A DNA stretch of 5,369 nt from an uncultured Brachyspira sp. (GTDB lineage Bacteria > Cyanobacteriota > Vampirovibrionia > Gastranaerophilales > Gastranaerophilaceae): contig ONYB01000131.1 in the NCBI GenBank assembly GCA_900321895.1, forward strand, positions 1 through 5,369, read 5' to 3'. The first letter of the stretch is position 1. Each line of letters starts with the position of its first letter. Below, one piece after another: positions 1-4,775 of the stretch. The translations under genes and the position numbers were made by a program. The notes beneath the pieces are model-generated. The model saw only the letters and a program-made list of their open reading frames with translations. It was not told where the DNA came from and did no database searches.

Positions 1-462
1 AACTACGCAATGAGCCTTTACCCGATTGTAAAAGCTCACGAGGAAGGGTTTAACGAAAACATGTACCTTGACCCTCAAACGAGAACTAAAGTCGAAGAAA
101 CAGGCGGTGCAAACTTCTTCTTCGTAACTAAAGACAACAAAGTAGTTACACCGAAATCACCAAGCATTTTGCCATCAATCACAAGACGCTCATTAATGAC
201 TTTGGCAAAAGATTTGGGTTATGAAGTTGAAGAAAGGGAAGTTTACCTGAAGGAACTCGGCGACTTTGTAGAATGCGGTTTGTGCGGTACTGCTGCGGTT
301 ATTTCTCCGGTGGCAAAAGTAAATGACCACGGCAAAGAAATCGTATTTAAAAACTCGCAAAACGGAATGGGGCCGATATCTAAAAAATTGTACGATACAT
401 TAACAGGTATTCAATTCGGCAAAATCGAAGGTCCTGAAGGCTGGGTTAAAGTAATCGCTTAA
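1..462 (+). CDS. ilvE: Branched-chain amino acid aminotransferase, C-terminal part (5' end outside window)
   Basis: PLP-dependent fold-type IV aminotransferase. It reversibly transfers the amino group between leucine, isoleucine or valine and 2-oxoglutarate, the last step of branched-chain amino acid synthesis, in the cytoplasm. The reading frame is open from base 1, so the ATG at 10 is internal. The first visible residues (NYAMSLYP) match the family's GGNYA... segment that follows the catalytic lysine. By comparison with human BCAT, that lysine should lie about four codons before the window. Visible family landmarks are VEETGGANFFFV (residues 31-42 of the fragment, with E33 the likely cofactor-contacting glutamate), the SILPSITRRSL segment, and CGLCGTAAVISPV, whose GT is the probable PLP-phosphate-binding site. 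The 153 visible residues are about the C-terminal 40-45% of a normal protein, and the C terminus looks complete. A strong terminator follows 15 bases after the stop, so this gene ends its transcription unit. The family call is firm; branched-chain rather than D-amino-acid or 4-amino-4-deoxychorismate specificity rests on these motifs. Confidence 0.93.
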   Translation, partial: NYAMSLYPIVKAHEEGFNENMYLDPQTRTKVEETGGANFFFVTKDNKVVTPKSPSILPSITRRSLMTLAKDLGYEVEEREVYLKELGDFVECGLCGTAAVISPVAKVNDHGKEIVFKNSQNGMGPISKKLYDTLTGIQFGKIEGPEGWVKVIA

Positions 463-477
463 CAAAAAATAAATTTT

Positions 478-513
478 AGACTTCACGAAACTCTTCGTGG
501 AGTCTTTTTGTCT
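478..513 (+). terminator. Intrinsic (rho-independent) terminator of ilvE
   Basis: AGACTTCACGAA (478-489) pairs along its whole length with TTCGTGGAGTCT (494-505), giving a 12-bp stem with a single G-U pair and an ACTC loop. It runs into TTTTTGTCTTT. It starts 15 bases after the ilvE stop codon and is preceded by an A-rich stretch. No other hairpin in the window meets the classic stem-plus-U-tract pattern so well. It insulates the acetyltransferase gene downstream from ilvE transcription. Confidence 0.93.
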
Positions 514-536
514 TTATTTAAAAAATAATACTAAAT

Positions 537-541
537 AGGGG
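537..541 (+). promoter_or_regulatory. Shine-Dalgarno site of the GNAT gene
   Basis: AGGGG lies seven bases before the ATG at 549, a normal spacing, and supports that start. The bases between the ilvE terminator and this site are almost pure A/T. I could not pick out a -35/-10 pair with acceptable spacing there, so the promoter of the acetyltransferase is not assigned. It may overlap the terminator hairpin. Confidence 0.75.
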
Positions 542-548
542 TAAAATT

Positions 549-989
549 ATGCAAATTAATATCGAAAAAATGAGAGCCGAACACAAAAAAGAAGTTATTG
601 ATATGATGGCGATATTTTATGCTTCGGAGGCTGTCCATACCAATGGCAGTGCGGAAATTTTTGAGGCGGATTTTGAAAACTGCATAGGGAATTCGCCATA
701 TATTGACGGATTTGTTTTTACCCAAGCCGAAAAAGTTTTGGGATATGCGATGATTGCTCACAGCTTTTCAACAGAATATGGCAAAGAATGTATTTGGTTT
801 GAAGATTTATATCTAAAACCGGAATTCCGCGGATTTGGAATCATACCAAAATTTTTCAATTTTATCGAAACTGAATACAAAAATACGATTTTCAGACTAG
901 AAGTAGAAAAAGAAAACGAGCATGCGGTTCATGTATACAAAAAGCACAAATTTTCAGATCTTCCTTACCACGAAATGGTAAAAATTTAA
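549..989 (+). CDS. GNAT-family N-acetyltransferase
   Basis: At 146 residues this is a single-domain GNAT protein, which transfers an acetyl group from acetyl-CoA to an amine; the substrate cannot be read from the sequence. Motif A runs from about W83 to F102: the strand IWFEDLYLKPEF leads into the acetyl-CoA pyrophosphate loop RGFGII (R94-I99). Motif B covers RLEVEKENEHAVHVYKKHKF (116-135), with the usual N123, A126, Y130 (position of the general-acid tyrosine) and F135. The EDLYLKPEFRG pattern resembles the diamine/SSAT-like branch of the superfamily, but I would not name a substrate. The last glycine or alanine of the Q/RxxGxG/A signature is isoleucine (I99), a mild departure. The start is fixed by the AGGGG seven bases upstream. 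The gene stands alone between the ilvE terminator and a minus-strand small ORF, whose last four bases overlap its 3' end tail to tail. Confidence 0.88.
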   Translation: MQINIEKMRAEHKKEVIDMMAIFYASEAVHTNGSAEIFEADFENCIGNSPYIDGFVFTQAEKVLGYAMIAHSFSTEYGKECIWFEDLYLKPEFRGFGIIPKFFNFIETEYKNTIFRLEVEKENEHAVHVYKKHKFSDLPYHEMVKI

Positions 990-1147
990 CGGGTTTTCTT
1001 TCCAAAATCTTCGGGGTGTGCGGAATTTGAAAGTTTTATTTCGTAAAACTCGTTCTTGTCGATATTTACACCCATTGTTTCTGTATTGCAAAGACTTTTT
1101 GTTTTCCGTTTTTTATTTTTTAAAATATTGTCAATAAAACTTTTCAT
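986..1147 (-). CDS. Candidate leaderless small protein, 53 residues, function unknown
   Basis: An uninterrupted minus-strand frame runs from an ATG at 1147-1145 to a TAA at 988-986. It encodes 53 residues starting MKSFIDNILKNKKRK and ending SAHPEDFGKKTR. I do not recognise the family. The N-terminal third is lysine- and arginine-rich (NKKRKTK, residues 11-17) and the C-terminal half is mixed-charge. There is no signal peptide or membrane segment, so a small soluble basic protein is the plain reading. No Shine-Dalgarno precedes the ATG. Instead a near-consensus promoter (1154-1182) ends its -10 six bases before the ATG, which predicts a transcript starting at the A of the start codon. The frame fills nearly all of the GNAT-rqcH gap and overlaps the GNAT stop region by four bases. 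The alternatives are a small antisense or regulatory RNA from the same promoter, or a chance frame. The ORF is supported mainly by its exact fit to the promoter. Confidence 0.42.
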   Translation of the reverse strand: MKSFIDNILKNKKRKTKSLCNTETMGVNIDKNEFYEIKLSNSAHPEDFGKKTR

Positions 1148-1153
1148 TCTGCG

Positions 1154-1182
1154 ATGATAGAGGAAGGATTGCTTAATGTCAA
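1154..1182 (-). promoter_or_regulatory. Sigma70-type promoter for the leftward small ORF
   Basis: Read on the minus strand, TTGACA (1182-1177, a perfect -35 consensus) is followed after exactly 17 bases by TATCAT (1159-1154, five of six matches to TATAAT). The next six bases are CGCAGA and then ATG, so the expected +1 coincides with the start codon. This is the best promoter match I found in the window. It is back to back with the rqcH promoter. Confidence 0.68.
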
Positions 1183-1188
1183 GTAGGT

Positions 1189-1224
1189 AAGTTTTACATA
1201 AACTTTTCGTGCTACAATAAACTT
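1189..1224. repeat. Dyad plus direct repeat over the rqcH promoter, possible operator
   Basis: AAGTTT (1189-1194) and AAACTT (1200-1205) are perfect 6-bp inverted arms around TACAT. ATAAACTT occurs at 1198-1205 and again at 1217-1224, 19 bases apart. The dyad covers the -35 position and the second direct repeat fills the space between the -10 and the ATG. A protein bound here could control rqcH and perhaps the divergent small ORF. In such AT-rich DNA, repeats this short can arise by chance, and no regulator is identifiable. Confidence 0.3.
1210..1218 (+). promoter_or_regulatory. Extended -10 promoter of the rqcH operon (leaderless)
   Basis: TGCTACAAT matches the extended -10 form TGnTATAAT, with the hexamer TACAAT at 1213-1218 (five of six). 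The 17-base-spaced -35 position (1190-1195, AGTTTT) is poor, as is common for extended -10 promoters. AAACTT (1219-1224) separates the hexamer from the rqcH ATG at 1225, placing the predicted +1 on the A of that ATG. No Shine-Dalgarno-like purine run lies in the preceding 25 bases. Confidence 0.6.
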
Positions 1225-2814
1225 ATGATTACTTTTGACAGTTTGACGCTCAAGGCGTGGGTAGAAGAGAATAAAGACTTTTTGACGGGTGCAAGAATTC
1301 AAAAAATTCAACAGCCGACCAGAAGAGAGTTTGTTTTTTCAATACGTAGCCTTGGCGAAAACAGAAAATTTTATATAAACATCAATCCGCAATTACACCA
1401 TATTGCGTTTATGAGCAGGGAAAACGAAGAACGACGACTGATTGAAATTCCGAAAAAGCCGCCGATGTTTTGTATGCTTTTGAGAAAATATCTCGAAAAT
1501 TCTAAAATTTGCGAGGTTAAACAACCGCCTTACGAGAGAATTTTGGAGTTTTACATTGAAACCTTCAACGAACTTTCCGAAAAAATCTACCTTTGCCTTG
1601 CAATCGAGCTTATGGGCAAACATTCAAACGTCGTGCTGTACAACTACGACACAAATATAATAATCGGTTGTGCCCACAACGTCGGCTCCGAAAAAAGTAG
1701 TGTTCGAGAAATGGCAGGGACTTTGCCGTACACTTATCCGCCAAAGCAAAATAAAACTGACATTTTGACTTACAACGGTGAAATTAATCCGGAAACTTTG
1801 AGCAAGGATTTTTACTGGATTTCAAACTCCTTCGCCTCAAAAGTTAAAACTTGTCCGTTTACAAAAATCAAGAATTTTGTAGAACTCAAAGGTCTTTCGC
1901 CTGTAATATCAAAGGATTTCAAAGAGTATTCACTCTTTAGTGAATTGATCGAAAATCCGCAAGCACAAACCTCCATAAACGAGATGTTGGACAATTACTT
2001 TACGTATTATCAGGAGAAAGAGAAATTTCAGGCACTGAAAACTCACCTCACGACAATTACAAATCAGAAAATCCGAAAATATCAAAACTCTTTGGACAAA
2101 CTTTCTGCTCAACTTGAAAGAGAGGCAAAGACCGAGATATACAGACTTTACGGCGATTTGATTATGGCAAATTTATACAACAATCAGGATTACTCGCCGT
2201 TTGTAGATGTTTTTGATTACGAAAACAACCGCAACATCACAATAGAATTGGACAACACCAAAACGCTGAAAGAGAACGCCAACAAGTTTTACAAACTCTA
2301 CAACAAGGGCAAAACCTCAAAACAAAAGCTCGGCGAGATGAAGGATCTATTTGAGAGAAATTTGAATTATTTCAAGCAGGTTTTATATTCGATTAACCGT
2401 GCGGAAAATATCAGGGAACTTTTGGAAATTAAGGCTGAACTTGAACCTGACACCGAAAAAAAAGAAAAAAATGACTCGTCACTTGAGCCTCTAAAACTTC
2501 AAGAAGGTGATTTTACAATCTTTATCGGCAAAAACAACCGCCAAAACGATTACATAGTATCGAAATTGGCAAAAGATGAAGATTTGTGGTTTCACACAAA
2601 GGATTGTGCAGGGTCACATGTTTTGTTGAAGGGTGAAAATCCGCCCGACAGCCTGATTTTGAAATGTGCAAAGCTTGCAAAAGAGAATTCTTCCGCACCG
2701 AATTCTTCAAAAATCGGTGTAATTTACACAAAAAGAAAGTATCTGAAAAAGCCGCCAAAAGCGAATTTGGGCTACGTTACATACAAAGGCGAAAAAGAAA
2801 TCGTAATCGACTAA
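1225..2814 (+). CDS. rqcH: RqcH / NFACT ribosome quality-control protein (FbpA family)
   Basis: At 529 residues this is a full-length bacterial NFACT protein. Family members bind obstructed 50S subunits carrying peptidyl-tRNA, recruit tRNA-Ala and direct template-free C-terminal alanine tailing that marks stalled peptides for proteolysis. Older annotations call them fibronectin-binding proteins. The NFACT-N domain covers about residues 1-175: the opening MITFDSLTLKAWVEE, then GARIQKIQQP, PPMFCMLLRKYL, and IELMGKHSNVVL (127-138). A coiled-coil middle section spans about 260-405. The C-terminal NFACT-R domain runs from about 430, with FIGKNNRQNDYIV and DLWFHTKDCAGSHVLL (453-468). The functional Asp-Arg pair known from RqcH/NEMF appears here as E104-R105. 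The linker at 411-416 is encoded by A8-G-A7. The start is firm: there is no in-frame alternative start nearby upstream, and the protein begins as the family does. It is apparently leaderless. Its TAA overlaps the ATG of the downstream polymerase by one base. Confidence 0.95.
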   Translation: MITFDSLTLKAWVEENKDFLTGARIQKIQQPTRREFVFSIRSLGENRKFYININPQLHHIAFMSRENEERRLIEIPKKPPMFCMLLRKYLENSKICEVKQPPYERILEFYIETFNELSEKIYLCLAIELMGKHSNVVLYNYDTNIIIGCAHNVGSEKSSVREMAGTLPYTYPPKQNKTDILTYNGEINPETLSKDFYWISNSFASKVKTCPFTKIKNFVELKGLSPVISKDFKEYSLFSELIENPQAQTSINEMLDNYFTYYQEKEKFQALKTHLTTITNQKIRKYQNSLDKLSAQLEREAKTEIYRLYGDLIMANLYNNQDYSPFVDVFDYENNRNITIELDNTKTLKENANKFYKLYNKGKTSKQKLGEMKDLFERNLNYFKQVLYSINRAENIRELLEIKAELEPDTEKKEKNDSSLEPLKLQEGDFTIFIGKNNRQNDYIVSKLAKDEDLWFHTKDCAGSHVLLKGENPPDSLILKCAKLAKENSSAPNSSKIGVIYTKRKYLKKPPKANLGYVTYKGEKEIVID

Positions 2815-4043
2815 TGGAAAAAGATTTTGACGAAATTCAAAAACAAATTGATAATATTGCTATGGCAAAGAAAAGCGTTATAGCGTTGGTGGACTGCGAC
2901 TCATTTTTTGTTTCGTGCGAACAAAAAGCGAACCCCGAACTGAAAGGCAAGCCGGTTTGTGTGATGTCGGCAAGGGGGCAATGCGTAATATCACGTTCAA
3001 AAGAGGCGAAAGCTCTCGGCATCCCGATGGGAATTCCGTATTTTATGATAAAAGGGGACATGAAAAATGCGACTTTTATCAATGCAAGCCACGACCTTTA
3101 CGGGGAAATATCAGAACAGGTGATGGCGGTTTTGAAAGAATTCAGCCCAAAAGTCGAGATATATTCGATTGATGAGGCATTTGTGGATTTGACGGGGCTG
3201 GAACGTCTTTACAAAAGAAATTACTTGGAAATCGCAGAGATGATACGTGCAGATATTTTGGAGAAAGTCGACATTCCCGTTTCTATCGGAGTAAGTTCGT
3301 CAAAATCCTTGGCAAAACTTGCCTCTGACAAAGCAAAAAAGATGAATGCAGGAATTTTTCTGATAGGTTCAAGAAAAATCATGCCTGTACTCGAACGGAC
3401 GAGCATTGATGAAATCTGGGGAATTGGGAAAAATTTGTCCATACTTCTCAGAAAAAACGGGGTTTTGACGGCAGCAGAACTCGTCAAGCAATCGGATATT
3501 TGGCTCAACAAGCAAATCGGAATTCGAGGTTTAGAGATGAAGCACGAACTTTTGGGCGAAACTGTTTCCCCCGTTTCCAACGAGGTCAAGTTGCCGAAAT
3601 CAATCCAAAAGACAAGTGCAATGGCAAAATTCACCTCCGACAAGGAATACCTAAAAAATTCTCTAAACTATCACATTCACAGAGCCTGCGTAAAACTCAG
3701 GAAACTTAACGCCAAATGCCACGTTATCGGAATTATGCTGAGGACAAAGGATTTCAAGGTATATTCCGACAAACGGGTTTTGAATACTCCAACGAGTTTT
3801 GAGTTGGAAATCTCCGACCTGATTTTTGAAATGCTCGAGGAAATTTACAACCCTAACATTCTATATCGCAGTACGGGCGTGGTTTTAGAGAATTTTGAAT
3901 ACAACAAAGAAGCTCAACTTTCACTTTTTGTCGACAACGAAAAAGAATTAAAAAAAGAGAAATTGGCAAAATGTTTTGACAAACTTGAAGCAAAATTTGG
4001 CAAAGACATCATTCAGACAGGCTTTATCACCGACGACGTCTAG
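2814..4043 (+). CDS. Y-family translesion DNA polymerase, UmuC-like
   Basis: This 409-residue error-prone polymerase copies past DNA lesions. The palm carries VDCDSFF (26-32, D27 metal ligand, F32 at the steric-gate position that excludes ribonucleotides) and YSIDEAF (117-123, catalytic D120 and E121). The fingers segment SARGQCVISRSKEAKALGIPMG (52-73) resembles UmuC rather than DinB. A thumb helix-hairpin-helix region with IWGIGK lies near 195-225, followed by the little finger. QLSLF (368-372) is a textbook beta-clamp-binding motif. The last 37 residues are a short charged tail and do not look like the DUF4113 extension of enterobacterial UmuC. The frame is open back to an ATG at 2664, but that would add 50 basic, non-family residues inside rqcH. 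I chose 2814, where TAATG joins the rqcH stop to this start. The ATG at 2862 (MAKKS) is a weaker alternative, with no ribosome binding site. No umuD partner and no evident LexA box are present, so SOS control is unproven. Confidence 0.93.
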   Translation: MEKDFDEIQKQIDNIAMAKKSVIALVDCDSFFVSCEQKANPELKGKPVCVMSARGQCVISRSKEAKALGIPMGIPYFMIKGDMKNATFINASHDLYGEISEQVMAVLKEFSPKVEIYSIDEAFVDLTGLERLYKRNYLEIAEMIRADILEKVDIPVSIGVSSSKSLAKLASDKAKKMNAGIFLIGSRKIMPVLERTSIDEIWGIGKNLSILLRKNGVLTAAELVKQSDIWLNKQIGIRGLEMKHELLGETVSPVSNEVKLPKSIQKTSAMAKFTSDKEYLKNSLNYHIHRACVKLRKLNAKCHVIGIMLRTKDFKVYSDKRVLNTPTSFELEISDLIFEMLEEIYNPNILYRSTGVVLENFEYNKEAQLSLFVDNEKELKKEKLAKCFDKLEAKFGKDIIQTGFITDDV

Positions 4044-4057
4044 TCCGACAGATTAGA
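4039..4057. other. Small hairpin spanning both convergent stop codons
   Basis: TCTAGTC (4039-4045) pairs with GATTAGA (4051-4057) over seven positions including one G-U, with loop CGACA. It contains the polymerase TAG on one strand and the lipoprotein TAA on the other. Neither strand has a U-tract after the stem, so it is not a standard intrinsic terminator. A weak bidirectional pause or 3'-end stabilising structure is possible. It may equally be chance. Confidence 0.25.
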
Positions 4058-4775
4058 AAAATGCCTGCCGTCTTTTGATTTCTTCGGGACTTTCTTTTTT
4101 GAAAAATTTGTAGATTTTAAACAACATAATCAATCCTGCAAAAACTCCAAAAATCGATGTCCAAACGATATTTGCGATGTGATAAATGTCATATTCCAGT
4201 TTTATCGGAGTTGAATTTTCTGTCGACAAAGTCCACGTATACATCATATTTTCATCGTCAGAAGTTGTTGCATTTGTCATCACAGCTTTAATAGGAGTTT
4301 TTATTTTAAACTCGGAATTGAAAATGTAAGAAATTTGCTCGTATGTAAGAGCTCGTCCCATAGTTCCCGAAATATCTCTTGCGGTGTGAGGAATATCAAA
4401 TTCGGCATCTACAATATATCTGGTTTTGAAAAAGCCTTTCTTTTCCTGTAAAAAGATACCACCTTCGTTGCGACTGTGAAATCCGAGAATTTGTTCCGCA
4501 TTAGATTTGGTAATATCTTTTATTTTGTAAGTAAATTTTTTGCCGACAAAACCTTTCTTGCCGACATCCGTGATTTCAACGTCAGGATATTTATTTTGAG
4601 CCGTAATAATTGCTCTTGAAAAAGTGTCGTCACTCACGACATACTGTTCATCAACCATTAGCGAATCTGATATTTCCGCACTTTTGTCCTTATTAATAAG
4701 GACTGTTTCTTCGGTTTTGATACATCCGCTACAAATCAAGGCTGCCGCAAACAATGTACAGATTAACTTTTTCAT
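4053..4775 (-). CDS. Bitopic lipoprotein with LppM/DUF3153-like ectodomain
   Basis: This 240-residue protein is predicted to be anchored at both ends. The N terminus is a lipoprotein signal: MKK, a hydrophobic stretch LICTLFAAALI, then CSGC with C18 as the likely lipidated residue. Position -3 is cysteine (C15) instead of the usual Leu/Val/Ile, so the lipobox is irregular. The ectodomain, about 19-198, opens with CIKTEETVLINKDKSAEIS, the pattern of the LppM/DUF3153 group, in which a conserved cysteine precedes a beta-rich domain. I rank that family match as probable. A transmembrane helix covers about 200-219 (NIVWTSIFGVFAGLIMLF), and the 21-residue tail KIYKFFKKES...RRQAFF is basic, placing it in the cytoplasm. 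The biochemical role is unknown; an envelope function is implied. The start is supported by AGGAGG four bases upstream. The ATG overlaps the TGA of the DUF512 gene (ATGA), implying translational coupling. Confidence 0.82.
   Translation of the reverse strand: MKKLICTLFAAALICSGCIKTEETVLINKDKSAEISDSLMVDEQYVVSDDTFSRAIITAQNKYPDVEITDVGKKGFVGKKFTYKIKDITKSNAEQILGFHSRNEGGIFLQEKKGFFKTRYIVDAEFDIPHTARDISGTMGRALTYEQISYIFNSEFKIKTPIKAVMTNATTSDDENMMYTWTLSTENSTPIKLEYDIYHIANIVWTSIFGVFAGLIMLFKIYKFFKKESPEEIKRRQAFF

Noticed and set aside
508..531. TTGTCT and TAATAC as -35/-10 for the GNAT gene
   Set aside because: The spacing is only 12 bases, too short for sigma70. The T/A-rich stretch offers many equally weak matches.
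531..761. Minus-strand open frame of 76 codons opposite the GNAT gene
   Set aside because: It is antisense to a well-supported gene, has no promoter or ribosome binding site I can see, and its composition is that of a complementary shadow.
965..981. Perfect TTACCA-CGAAA-TGGTAA hairpin at the 3' end of GNAT as a terminator
   Set aside because: The stem is only six base pairs with no U-tract directly following on either strand. It lies within codons of the GNAT C terminus.
1032..1050. AGTTTTA-TTTCG-TAAAACT hairpin as a structured RNA or attenuator
   Set aside because: It has seven mostly A-T pairs with no U-tract. It falls inside the candidate small ORF and is about what AT-rich DNA yields by chance.
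1148..1224. LexA/SOS box upstream of the rqcH-polymerase operon
   Set aside because: I looked for GAAC-N4-GTTC, a CTGT-type palindrome and the cyanobacterial GTAC-type pattern; none is present in the divergent promoter region.
2664..2813. N-terminal extension of the polymerase frame back to an ATG at 2664
   Set aside because: The 50 added residues are lysine/arginine-rich, lie entirely within rqcH in another frame and match nothing in Y-family N termini. The TAATG junction at 2814 gives a normal start.
2915..3172. Plus-strand 85-codon frame inside the polymerase
   Set aside because: It overlaps the conserved palm and fingers in another frame, has no start signal, and the product is arginine-rich and featureless.
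3221..3643. Minus-strand open frame of 140 codons opposite the polymerase
   Set aside because: It is long, but it lies wholly opposite conserved polymerase thumb sequence and has no recognisable domain. Its residues mirror the codon pattern of the real gene.
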